Shown piece by piece: positions 44,792-53,215 of a stretch of DNA of 64,000 nucleotides (position 1 is its first letter; the number at the start of each line of letters is the position of its first letter). The notes beneath the pieces were generated by a model that was given only the letters and a program-made list of their open reading frames with translations, was not told the origin of the DNA and searched no databases. Position numbers and translations under genes: made by a program. The DNA is from Methyloradius palustris (GTDB taxonomy: Bacteria > Pseudomonadota > Gammaproteobacteria > Burkholderiales > Methylophilaceae): assembly GCF_019703875.1 (NCBI RefSeq), contig NZ_AP024110.1, positions 496,001 to 560,000 of the forward strand. The letters are read 5' to 3'.

Positions 44792-46279
44792 ATGTGTGGT
44801 TTAGTTACTGAAAATGAAATTTATTTAAATCGGATTAACGAAGTGAAATTAAACACACTAAAACATTATGTCGAAAAAAGCGGTGTTGGCTTTGGTACCA
44901 GCGGCGCTCGTGGTTTGGTTACTGCCTTAACAGAAGAGATATGTGTTGCTTATACTTCTGCTTTTTTGAAGATTGTTGCAAAGTTGTTTGATTTCGAGCG
45001 AGTTGCTATTGGTGTTGACCTCAGGCCAAGCAGCATAGATATCGCTGGCAGTTGTGCTAAAGCGATTCAAAATATGGGCTATCAGGTTGATTTTTGTGGT
45101 GATGTTTCTACCCCCACGTTGGCTTTGTATGCGCAACAGAAAAGCATGCCTGCCATTATGGTTACGGGCAGTCACATCCCCTTTGACCGGAATGGATTGA
45201 AGTTCTACCGACCAGATGGAGAAATAACTAAAGCTGATGAACTGGCGATGCTGGCAGCAGAAATCGAGCCTTTGAATGATATTGATTATTTAGGATTACC
45301 TTCAGTTAATCCTGATGCGGTTTTAGCCTATGAACAGCGATATCTAGAATTTTTCCCTAAAGATGTTTTACAGGGACTTAACTTGGGATTGTACGAACAC
45401 TCGAGCGTTGCAAGGGATAGTCTAAAACGAATTCTTGAGCGATTAGGTGCGCAAGTGACAAGCTTGGGTCGTACGGATATATTTGTGCCTATTGATACAG
45501 AAGCCGTATCTGCAGAAGATGTAGTGCGTGGGCAGAACTGGTCGAGGCAATACGGGTTCGATTCGATTATCTCAACTGATGGAGATGGTGATCGTCCGTT
45601 AATGAGTGATGAGTTTGGTAATTGGTTAAGAGGGGATATTGTCGGCCTGTTAACTGCCCGATATCTAGGCGCCAAAAACCTTGCGGTACCTGTGAGCTGT
45701 AACACGGCTATTGAATTATCTGGTGCTTTTGATCAAGTAGTGAGAACCAGAATTGGATCTCCCTACGTGATTGCAGCTATGCAGAAACTTGAAAATGAAA
45801 CCAACGATATTGCAGGGTTTGAAGCAAATGGTGGATTTTTGCTTGGCTCAAAATTGATTATGAATCATAGGGCTATATCAGCTTTGCCGACTCGCGATTG
45901 TGTCTTACCTATATTAGCCGTACTAGCTGCATCACGGCAATCGGAAAACAAGATTTCGTATTTAGTCAGGGATATTCCTCAACGTTATACAGCTAGCGAT
46001 AGAATCCAAGAATTTTCTACCGAAACTAGTCGATTGTTCATCGGAAAATGGGCAAAAAATCCTGCTCTGTTTATGGCAGAAGTACTTGATGATTATGGAT
46101 TGCCAGTGAATCAAGACGAAACAGATGGATTAAGATTTACTTTTGCCAATGGCTTAGTTATACATCTGCGACCCTCTGGTAATGCTCCGGAATTAAGGTG
46201 CTATTGTGAATCGTCCACTGCGCAAGAAGTAGAGAGTGTTACCCAAATAGTGTTATTAAAAATCAAAGAACTTCAATAA
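44792..46279 (+). CDS. manB: Phosphomannomutase/phosphoglucomutase-family enzyme
   Basis: A 495-residue alpha-D-phosphohexomutase. All four functional loops are visible: the phosphoserine loop VTGSHIPFDRNGLKFYRPDG, the metal loop STDGDGDRPLMSDEFGNWLR, the sugar-binding loop FEANGGFLLGS, and the phosphate-binding loop RPSGNAPELRCY. It converts mannose-6-phosphate to mannose-1-phosphate, feeding manC; glucose specificity is also possible. The sugar-binding loop differs from the usual GExSGH, which may bear on specificity. It is divergent from galE across about 140 bases containing a TTGCAG/CTGCAA dyad at 44673-44686. Confidence 0.88.
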   Translation: MCGLVTENEIYLNRINEVKLNTLKHYVEKSGVGFGTSGARGLVTALTEEICVAYTSAFLKIVAKLFDFERVAIGVDLRPSSIDIAGSCAKAIQNMGYQVDFCGDVSTPTLALYAQQKSMPAIMVTGSHIPFDRNGLKFYRPDGEITKADELAMLAAEIEPLNDIDYLGLPSVNPDAVLAYEQRYLEFFPKDVLQGLNLGLYEHSSVARDSLKRILERLGAQVTSLGRTDIFVPIDTEAVSAEDVVRGQNWSRQYGFDSIISTDGDGDRPLMSDEFGNWLRGDIVGLLTARYLGAKNLAVPVSCNTAIELSGAFDQVVRTRIGSPYVIAAMQKLENETNDIAGFEANGGFLLGSKLIMNHRAISALPTRDCVLPILAVLAASRQSENKISYLVRDIPQRYTASDRIQEFSTETSRLFIGKWAKNPALFMAEVLDDYGLPVNQDETDGLRFTFANGLVIHLRPSGNAPELRCYCESSTAQEVESVTQIVLLKIKELQ

Positions 46280-46354
46280 CCTTAGGCAATATTTTATATT
46301 CTGAATCGTAATATTTATGTTTGAATTAAATTCCAAAACTCAAGGTTTAGTTAA

Positions 46355-47530
46355 ATGAACAAAAAAAAAATGGGGGTAGCAGGCACTGGCTATGTCGGAC
46401 TATCTCTTTCGGTATTGTTGGCAGGCAAACACGAGGTGGTTGCATTAGATATCGTCCCTGAAAAAGTAGAGATGCTGAACAAAAGGCAATCACCTATTGC
46501 TGACCATGAAATCGAGGAGTACCTAGCAACAAAAGAACTTAATTTCAGGGCAACGCTTGATAAGCACGATGCCTACAAAGACGCTGATTTTGTGGTGATT
46601 GCAACGCCAACTGACTACGATGTACAAACCAACTACTTTAATACGCGCTCAGTTGAGGCAGTGATTCAGGATGTGATCGCTATCAATCCCAATGCCACTA
46701 TGGTGATTAAATCTACGGTGCCTGTGGGTTTTACTCAAAGCGTGCGAGAAAAATACCAGACTGAAAACATTATGTTCTCGCCAGAGTTCTTACGCGAAGG
46801 CAAGGCACTTTACGATAACCTTTATCCCTCACGTATTGTGGTGGGCGAGAAGTCCGAGCGTGCTCAGGCATTTGCAGATTTGCTGAAGGAGGGCGCCATC
46901 AAGCAGGATATCCCTGTCTTGCTCACCGATAGCACTGAGGCTGAAGCCATCAAGCTATTCTCAAATACTTATCTTGCGATGCGAGTTGCATATTTCAATG
47001 AATTAGATACATATTCTGCATCCCATGGCCTTGATACCAGACAGATCATTGATGGCGTCTGTTTAGACCCTCGTATCGGGCAACACTACAATAATCCTTC
47101 ATTCGGTTACGGTGGTTATTGTCTGCCAAAGGATACTAAGCAGTTGCTGGCTAACTATGAGAACGTGCCGCAAACCTTGATTCGCGCAATTGTGGATGCC
47201 AATTCAACGCGCAAGGATTTTATCGCGCAGGATGTGGTCAAACATAATCCAACCGTGGTCGGTATTTATCGACTGATCATGAAGGCTGGTTCAGATAATT
47301 TCAGGGCATCAAGTATTCAGGGCATCATGAAGCGGATTAAAGCCAAGGGCATACAGGTGATTGTCTATGAGCCAGAGATCAAAGAGGCGGATTTTTTCAA
47401 ATCACCAGTGGTGAATGATCTTGCGGAATTTAAAAAGCGTTCGGAGATTATTATCGCTAATCGTATCACCGAGGATTTGAGTGACGTGTTGGACAAGATT
47501 TACACTCGAGACCTGTTCTCAAAAGATTAA
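46355..47530 (+). CDS. ugd: UDP-glucose 6-dehydrogenase
   Basis: Oxidises UDP-glucose to UDP-glucuronate using two NAD. The 391-residue short-type protein has the NAD-binding GVAGTGYVGLSLSVLLAGKH, VIATPTDYD, KSTVPVGFTQ, MFSPEFLREGKALYDNLYPS, and the catalytic Cys in NPSFGYGGYCLPKDTKQLLAN. It indicates that the polysaccharide contains glucuronic acid or a derivative. It follows manB by 75 bases and is separated from galU by a 375-base control region. Confidence 0.95.
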   Translation: MNKKKMGVAGTGYVGLSLSVLLAGKHEVVALDIVPEKVEMLNKRQSPIADHEIEEYLATKELNFRATLDKHDAYKDADFVVIATPTDYDVQTNYFNTRSVEAVIQDVIAINPNATMVIKSTVPVGFTQSVREKYQTENIMFSPEFLREGKALYDNLYPSRIVVGEKSERAQAFADLLKEGAIKQDIPVLLTDSTEAEAIKLFSNTYLAMRVAYFNELDTYSASHGLDTRQIIDGVCLDPRIGQHYNNPSFGYGGYCLPKDTKQLLANYENVPQTLIRAIVDANSTRKDFIAQDVVKHNPTVVGIYRLIMKAGSDNFRASSIQGIMKRIKAKGIQVIVYEPEIKEADFFKSPVVNDLAEFKKRSEIIIANRITEDLSDVLDKIYTRDLFSKD

Positions 47531-47696
47531 ATCGTATGTTTTTGTATTAGTTTTGCTTAAATATTTGTCTGTTAGTGTCGTCAAAAATAGACAATTAATT
47601 CAATGCTGCAATAACTCATTGAATATTAAAATCTATTGTTGTCATTAAGGCACGACAAACGTCCTTTAGCCGTTTTATCCTCAGTATTATCTCTGC

Positions 47697-47726
47697 ATGA
47701 CGGTGTTTCAATGCAATCACCGTCAT
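47697..47726 (+). terminator. Stem-loop after ugd, possible terminator
   Basis: ATGACGGTG and CACCGTCAT pair perfectly over a 12-base loop. The nearest T-run (six T) is about a dozen bases further on, so this is a weaker terminator candidate than the others here and could instead be a protein-binding dyad. Confidence 0.4.
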
Positions 47727-47846
47727 CTATCTAGTTAGTTTTTTAAAAACCACCATCACACTCAGACGTCCCATGGCTATTGGCATTGGGGCACGTTTGT
47801 TTGTCGCTGTCGATTTTGTCTCATAGCGATACCAGCTAGCTTCACT

Positions 47847-47861
47847 TGGTGCGAAATTTGC
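47847..47861 (+). promoter_or_regulatory. Possible sigma-54 promoter for galU
   Basis: TGGTGCGAAATTTGC keeps GG-N10-GC and TTGC, with two changes in the TGGCAC half. The expected start near 47873 is about 33 bases before galU. Confidence 0.5.
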
Positions 47862-47905
47862 TCATTATTAAATATATCAATTTGCTAACCAAGAGAAATC
47901 CACAT

Positions 47906-48847
47906 ATGAGAAAAGTAACCAAAGCAGTTTTCCCTGTAGCAGGTTTAGGCACCAGATTTTTGCCAGCTACCAAAGCTAACCCTAAAGAAATGCTACCTAT
48001 TGTTGATAAACCATTAATTCAATATGCGGTAGAGGAGGCTGTTGCTGCAGGCATTACCGACTTGATTTTTATCACAGGCCGAAACAAGCGTTCGATCTCA
48101 GACCATTTTGATATGGCGTATGAGTTAGAGAATGAACTGGAGCGCAAAGGCAATAAGGCGCTGCTGGCCTTGGTGCAGAACATCGTGCCTAAACATGTGA
48201 ATTGTATTTATATACGTCAGACCAGCGCTCTAGGATTAGGTCACGCCATTCTGTTGGCGAAACCAGTCATCAATGATGATGCATTCGCAGTGCTGCTGGC
48301 AGATGACTTACTTGATGGCGATGTGCCTATCATGAAACAAATGGTCGATGCCTATGATTATTACCGTTGCTCATTGCTGGGCGTGCAGGAAGTCCCACGT
48401 GCACAGACTAAAAGTTACGGCATTGTTGCTACTCGCCCTGTTAGCGAGAGTATTGAACAAGTATCTGCCATAGTGGAAAAGCCAAAGCCTGAAGATGCAC
48501 CTTCTACTTTAGGCGTTGTTGGTCGTTATATCCTGACACCGCGAATTTTTCACCATTTGCAGAATATAAAGCCAGGTTCTGGCGGCGAGATTCAACTCAC
48601 CGACGGCATCTCACAATTGCTGAGTGAAGAGCAGGTACTTGCTTATCGCTTTAACGGCGTGCGTTATGACTGCGGCTCAAAAGCTGGTTATCTGGAAGCA
48701 ACAGTAAAATTAGGGCTCAAGCATCAGGAATGTGGCGCGGAATTCCGTGCCTTGCTTGAATCCATGTTTGCCCAGCCAGCAATAAAAGTGGAAGAACGGC
48801 TTTTAGAAAAACATCCTGAACTTGTTGTGGTAGGTGCCAAGAAATAG
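47906..48847 (+). CDS. galU: UTP-glucose-1-phosphate uridylyltransferase
   Basis: Makes UDP-glucose, the donor for EpsB priming and precursor for GalE and Ugd. The 313-residue protein has KAVFPVAGLGTRFLPATKAN, PKEMLPIVDKPLIQYAVEEA, FITGRNKRSISDHFD, ALGLGHAILLAKPVI, LLADDLLDGD and EKPKPEDAPS. ATG 47906 is chosen because the family N-terminus (MRKVTKAVFPVAG) begins there, with AAGAGAAA upstream; the longer GTG start at 47846 would overlap the sigma-54 site. Confidence 0.96.
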   Translation: MRKVTKAVFPVAGLGTRFLPATKANPKEMLPIVDKPLIQYAVEEAVAAGITDLIFITGRNKRSISDHFDMAYELENELERKGNKALLALVQNIVPKHVNCIYIRQTSALGLGHAILLAKPVINDDAFAVLLADDLLDGDVPIMKQMVDAYDYYRCSLLGVQEVPRAQTKSYGIVATRPVSESIEQVSAIVEKPKPEDAPSTLGVVGRYILTPRIFHHLQNIKPGSGGEIQLTDGISQLLSEEQVLAYRFNGVRYDCGSKAGYLEATVKLGLKHQECGAEFRALLESMFAQPAIKVEERLLEKHPELVVVGAKK

Positions 48848-48875
48848 CGGATAGCTTACTGAGGCTTGGTTACTT

Positions 48876-49766
48876 TTACAGCGGGTCACTGAGCAAGGGC
48901 TTATGGGCATTCTTTCTTTGACTCCATGCCATAATCAGTCCGCTGATGCAGATGATCGTGATGCCAAGTAGGGCATATCTGTCAGGGATATGCCCAAATA
49001 ACAGATAGCCAATCAATCCAGCAAAAATCAGCTGACCATAAGTGAATGGTGCCAGTGTCGAGGGCTGGGCATAATCATAGGCGCGGGTCATGAATAGATG
49101 GCTGGCCAGCGCTGAAATGCCTAACCCGACCATCAATATGCCATGCCAAAGATCGGCGGGCATTTTCCAGTAGAACGGCAATATCGCCGTGGTCACCAGA
49201 CTACTAATCACACCACTGATGAAGTTGCTGGTGGTGGAGCTATCGACACCACTGAGTTTTCGTGTCACCAATTGATACAGGCTGAAGCTGAGTGCTGCAC
49301 CCAGCGCTAGCAAAGCCACTGGTGTAAATAATACGCCGCCTGGCCGCACTATAATGAGCACCCCCACAAACCCAATCCATACAGCAATCCATTGTGCCTG
49401 GCTTACCCTTTCACCAAGAAATGGCCAAGATAAGGCAGTGACGACCAGAGGTGCGATGTAGATAATCGCTGTACCTTCTGCCAGCGGAATGAAGTGCAGT
49501 GCCGAGATGAATAGCAGGTTGGTACTGACCATACATATGCCGCGAATGATTTGTAAATCCAGTCGTTTAGTCTTAATCAGCGAAAACCCAGACTTTGGTA
49601 CAAATGCTGTCATCATCAGGCCGCTATGAACTACATAGCGTACCCAAAGCACCATGACCACTGGGTAGAATTGGGTGAGGTATTTTGAGAGTGCGTCACT
49701 GCCTGCGAATAAAAATACAGCGCAGCAAATGAGACCTATGCCTTTGAATGGGTGATCCGAATTCAT
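48876..49766 (-). CDS. EamA/DMT-family transporter
   Basis: A 296-residue protein with ten hydrophobic segments in two repeats of five, the drug/metabolite transporter layout. Visible: GIGLICCAVFLFAGSDALSK at the start and a repeat-2 region with FTYGQLIFAGLIGYLLFGHI. It likely exports a small metabolite; the substrate is not predictable. It is convergent with galU and divergent from the P450 gene, so export of the P450 cluster product is conceivable but unproven. Confidence 0.87.
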   Translation of the reverse strand: MNSDHPFKGIGLICCAVFLFAGSDALSKYLTQFYPVVMVLWVRYVVHSGLMMTAFVPKSGFSLIKTKRLDLQIIRGICMVSTNLLFISALHFIPLAEGTAIIYIAPLVVTALSWPFLGERVSQAQWIAVWIGFVGVLIIVRPGGVLFTPVALLALGAALSFSLYQLVTRKLSGVDSSTTSNFISGVISSLVTTAILPFYWKMPADLWHGILMVGLGISALASHLFMTRAYDYAQPSTLAPFTYGQLIFAGLIGYLLFGHIPDRYALLGITIICISGLIMAWSQRKNAHKPLLSDPL

Positions 49767-49874
49767 TTAGATGAAAAATTGAAGTTAAGGGTAGATGTTG
49801 GCGTGTTCAGGTTTACGATAAATATCACATATTTGAGTCATGCCGATGCTGTTGTGACAGGTAGATTTTCTCAT

Positions 49875-49895
49875 GTAAATGGATTTACGTATAAT
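49875..49895 (+). promoter_or_regulatory. -10 element with overlapping palindrome before the P450 gene
   Basis: TATAAT at 49890-49895 is a perfect -10. GTAAAT-GG-ATTTAC (49875-49888) lies directly before it, in the spacer, where a bound repressor would block polymerase. There is no good -35. The expected transcript start is near 49902, next to the P450 ATG. Confidence 0.55.
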
Positions 49896-49903
49896 CTACT
49901 TCA

Positions 49904-51109
49904 ATGAATATTCAGCCACATCAATTAACACCACATTTCCATTCTCAGGCATTTCAAGAGAATCTATACACTAATTATCGACAGTACCTTGAATTTACTC
50001 CTGTTTTCAGAAGTGCCGAGAATGTCATCTATTTAACACGTTATGAAGACTGCATTAAGTTATTAAGCAGTGAAAATTTTAAGCGCATAGCACCTTCAGG
50101 AGGTAGTAACCCTCTCAATCAACTATCTAATGAACAGACTCCTCTCGAGATGATGATAACAAGTTGGATGCTATTTATGGATCCGCCACGTCATGATTTA
50201 GTGAGGAAGGCCTTCAGCCCCCCATTCTTGGTGGGTGCACTTAAGCAGCTTGAACCATTTATACGCGAACAGCTACAAAGCTTATTTGCGAGTATGCCTC
50301 GTAGTGGTGAAGTTGAGATACTGGATGCTTTGGCATTCCCTCTTCCTGTTATTGTGATAACTGAAATTCTTGGAGTACCAAAAAGTGACATTGAAATGTT
50401 TCGCCTATGGTCTTTAGAGCTGACGAAGGCACTGGATAGCGGAAATGACTTGGAGATACGAAATGGCACTGCAGCTGCCTTGCAGCTAAAAGCATATTTT
50501 ACTGATTTGCTAAAACGCCCCAAATTTCTATTAGGCCATGGGTTGATCAATACTATTCTTAATAGTAATGAATATTCACTTACCGTTGATGAGCTGTTAT
50601 ATGGGGCGATTTTCATACTCTGGGCTGGGCATGAAACAACAAAAAACTTGATTTCAAGCGGATTTCATACACTTTCGCAATATCCTGAAGTGGTTAGAGA
50701 TTTACAAGCCCATCCTGTACTAATCGAGGCGGCTATAGAGGAAATGTTGCGGTACGAAACCCCGGTTCAGAAAATTAGCCGATGGGCACATTCACATGAA
50801 CAATTTGGAGAGTATGTTGTTCCCAAGTCCACCTTGGTGACAGCTTTGCTAGGTGCTGCCAATAGAGATGGCGCAATTTTCGAGCAGCCTGATGTATTTG
50901 ATTTAAGGCGCAAGAAGAACCGGCATATTGCATTTGGTACTGGTATTCATCATTGCCTGGGAGCCTTGCTTGCAAGGATGGAGGGGCGCATTGTTTTTGG
51001 TGAGCTTATTCCACAATTGGTTAAGCTGGAGCCCGTAAGCCATGAGTGGCGAATTTACTCTGCATTTCGCAGCCTTGACTCATTGCGTCTAGATGTGAAA
51101 TTTAAATGA
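49904..51109 (+). CDS. Cytochrome P450
   Basis: A 401-residue soluble bacterial P450. All signatures are present: the oxygen-activating I-helix WAGHETTKNLIS (about 243-254), the K-helix EMLRYETP (E-x-x-R), and the heme loop AFGTGIHHCLGALLARMEG with the proximal Cys351. It needs separate redox partners, and none are encoded here. The start codon has no ribosome site and lies about two bases after the predicted transcription start, pointing to a leaderless mRNA. Its stop overlaps the next gene by four bases, so it and the adenylate-forming enzyme act together. The substrate is unknown. Confidence 0.94.
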   Translation: MNIQPHQLTPHFHSQAFQENLYTNYRQYLEFTPVFRSAENVIYLTRYEDCIKLLSSENFKRIAPSGGSNPLNQLSNEQTPLEMMITSWMLFMDPPRHDLVRKAFSPPFLVGALKQLEPFIREQLQSLFASMPRSGEVEILDALAFPLPVIVITEILGVPKSDIEMFRLWSLELTKALDSGNDLEIRNGTAAALQLKAYFTDLLKRPKFLLGHGLINTILNSNEYSLTVDELLYGAIFILWAGHETTKNLISSGFHTLSQYPEVVRDLQAHPVLIEAAIEEMLRYETPVQKISRWAHSHEQFGEYVVPKSTLVTALLGAANRDGAIFEQPDVFDLRRKKNRHIAFGTGIHHCLGALLARMEGRIVFGELIPQLVKLEPVSHEWRIYSAFRSLDSLRLDVKFK

Positions 51110-52503
51110 AGTTGAATATACCCTTCATTCAAACTCCAAAATCAAGAGTGGATGGACTGGTTTTTCCTGCCATCCCCGACCAACAAGCGTGTTTGCAACT
51201 GGCAATCCAGTATCAGTTGGAGCACTCGCAATGGTGGACACCTGAACAAATCAGTAATAGTCAATTGAGGCAATTGCAGGTGGCTCTCAGGCATGCTTTT
51301 ACGACTGTGCCGTATTATCAGGAGCTATTGAAAAAGCATGAAATTGGCTTACCTGAACAAATTACACATGAATTTATTCAGAAAATACCAATATCAACTA
51401 GATTGGATGTTCAGGCCGCAGAGGTGGATTTCGCAAGCATCAATATTCCCAATGACCACGGTAGGCCTGAATATGCAAAGACTTCTGGATCAACAGGGCG
51501 CCCCATTAAATTTGCTAGAACAATGCTGACACATACCTTCTGGTTGGCTATGGCCTTGCGTGATCATCTTTGGCATGCCAGAGACTTCAGCGGAAAGTTA
51601 TGCGCAATACGCTGGTTCCCGCGAGGGGTAGCAGAAAGTCCTGCTGGAGCTCATCAGCCTACGTGGGGTAATATCACCGCCCCAATTTTTCAGACAGGGC
51701 CTTCTGCAACTCTTAACGTGGTAGCGCCATTGGCTGAGCAAATTGATTGGTTGATACATGAGAAGCCAGACTATTTAATCTCGTTGCCATCCAATTTGAT
51801 TGCTTTAGTGCAATATGCAAAAGAACACGAGATAGTACTGCCTAAAGTAAAAGAAATTCGTACGGTTGGTGAGACCGTTACGAGTGCTAGCAGGAATTTT
51901 ATAGAGACTTACTGGCAGACTAAAGTAGTCGACATCTATACCTGTGAAGAAGCTGGCTACCTTGCGCTACAGTGCCCTGAAACAGGCAATTATCATGTGC
52001 AGTCAGAAAGCATATTTCTTGAAATCGTTAATAAGGATGGTAATCCCTGTGCCGTTGGTGAGGTTGGGCAAGTGTTGATTACAACTTTACATAATTTTGT
52101 GACGCCACTGATTCGATATGAAGTGGGAGATATGGCTGAATTTGGAGAGCTATGCAGTTGTGGCAGAGGCTTATCCGTTATCCGCAAGATTCATGGCCGA
52201 AAACGGAATCGATTGATGTTACCAGACGGTCAAAGTTTGTTTCCATACCTGGGTGAACATGGTGATATAGCCAGACTTACAGGCGTTAAAGTCCGGCAGT
52301 TTCAGTGCATCCAGCATACCTTGGAAGATATTGAACTCAAGCTAGTCGTGGAACGTGACTTGAACAGCAAAGAACAGGCTGCAGTGACAAAAAAGATGCA
52401 AAATAATCTTGGTTATCCGTTTAATATCCGATTCAGTTTTCATGATGACATACCACGTGGGCCAACAGGTAAGTTTGAAGAGTTCATGAGTAACATTAGT
52501 TAA
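51106..52503 (+). CDS. PaaK/CapK-like adenylate-forming enzyme
   Basis: A 465-residue protein of the phenylacetate-CoA ligase/CapK group. The ATP-binding loop KTSGSTGRPIKFARTM lies near residue 125, the acidic CEEAGYLALQCPE near 285, and a zinc-type ELCSCGRGLSVIRKIHGRKR near 350-370. PFNIRFSFHDDIPRGPTGKF, with a Lys near the C-terminus, matches the mobile catalytic domain. It should activate a carboxylic acid as an acyl-adenylate and pass it to CoA or another acceptor. It is translationally coupled to the P450 gene, so the P450 substrate or product is the likely acid. It is not clearly phenylacetate-specific, as no paa genes are present. Confidence 0.85.
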   Translation: MKLNIPFIQTPKSRVDGLVFPAIPDQQACLQLAIQYQLEHSQWWTPEQISNSQLRQLQVALRHAFTTVPYYQELLKKHEIGLPEQITHEFIQKIPISTRLDVQAAEVDFASINIPNDHGRPEYAKTSGSTGRPIKFARTMLTHTFWLAMALRDHLWHARDFSGKLCAIRWFPRGVAESPAGAHQPTWGNITAPIFQTGPSATLNVVAPLAEQIDWLIHEKPDYLISLPSNLIALVQYAKEHEIVLPKVKEIRTVGETVTSASRNFIETYWQTKVVDIYTCEEAGYLALQCPETGNYHVQSESIFLEIVNKDGNPCAVGEVGQVLITTLHNFVTPLIRYEVGDMAEFGELCSCGRGLSVIRKIHGRKRNRLMLPDGQSLFPYLGEHGDIARLTGVKVRQFQCIQHTLEDIELKLVVERDLNSKEQAAVTKKMQNNLGYPFNIRFSFHDDIPRGPTGKFEEFMSNIS

Positions 52504-52506
52504 TGT

Positions 52507-53154
52507 CTAGAGAGGTTTTAGTAAGTCTCTGACCACAAGTGCGGCAAAATTTCTACTGGCATCGTCGGGATAATACTCAGCAATTACATGGCTCTCATCG
52601 GGCACCGAGAAACCAATCGCTTCATACATAGAAAGCAGGGGGTCAACAAGGTGTTTGCCCCGCCTTCTTCTACAGTAGTCGAAGGCAGATATTTCAGTAA
52701 TTGCATCGTAGAATTTTTTATAACCAGGAATCACTGCACCTGCTAACACGTAGCGTTTACCTAGCGATTCTGCTAAAGCAACTTCACTTAATATCATAGG
52801 CGAAAAAATATTTCCTCCACGGTATTCGCTATCAATTACACCAGAAACGATATATATCGCATTGCAGTCATTTAGATTAAAAGTGGGGATATAGCCATTT
52901 TGTGTTACTGCATCCCAGCTTTTAAATTCCATCATGGCTGATGGATTGTAGTGTAGTGGCATGGCTGTAACCGTCGCAATAATTCTTTCTATACCACTTT
53001 CATTCGGTATACATGCAAGGAAAAACCCTTGGGGGAATTTTTTGAGGCGTGCGATAAATTTATCTTCGCTTGCACGGCCACCCTCAGGCCAGCTTTGTTC
53101 AACCTGCAATATGCCTGCTAGATCATCTTCTGTAGCTTGTCTGATTGAAATCAT
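52507..53154 (-). CDS. GNAT-family N-acyltransferase-like protein
   Basis: A 215-residue protein with a GNAT-like fold: ISIRQATEDDLAGILQVEQS at the N-terminus, a beta-strand IYIVSGVIDSEYRGGNIFSP in which YRGGN resembles the acetyl-CoA pyrophosphate loop (R/Q-x-x-G-x), and SLGKRYVLAGAVIPGYKKFY. It ends three bases from the stop of the adenylate-forming gene, on the opposite strand. The tight convergent packing suggests a functional set: P450 oxidation, acid activation and acyl transfer to an amine. The acceptor and acyl donor are unknown. Confidence 0.75.
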   Translation of the reverse strand: MISIRQATEDDLAGILQVEQSWPEGGRASEDKFIARLKKFPQGFFLACIPNESGIERIIATVTAMPLHYNPSAMMEFKSWDAVTQNGYIPTFNLNDCNAIYIVSGVIDSEYRGGNIFSPMILSEVALAESLGKRYVLAGAVIPGYKKFYDAITEISAFDYCRRRRGKHLVDPLLSMYEAIGFSVPDESHVIAEYYPDDASRNFAALVVRDLLKPL

Positions 53155-53215
53155 GGTGTTATTTTGAATTCGCTTAATTTTTAAGAAACTCTACTCAGGA
53201 AGTTAGCAGATTAAA

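Larger units (their letters stand above)
47531..47905. other. Control region before galU with dyads and a sigma-54 match
   Basis: 375 bases with no gene. It holds TTGTCT/AGACAA (47565-47594), TTGTC/GACAA (47639-47658), a 9-bp stem-loop ATGACGGTG/CACCGTCAT (47697-47726) followed after about a dozen bases by six T, and a sigma-54 promoter match at 47847-47861. The stem-loop could end the ugd transcript or, like the other dyads, bind an activator. Confidence 0.5.

Noticed and set aside
50191..50616. A minus-strand frame opposite the P450 gene
   Set aside because: The plus strand carries an intact P450 with all catalytic motifs over these bases.
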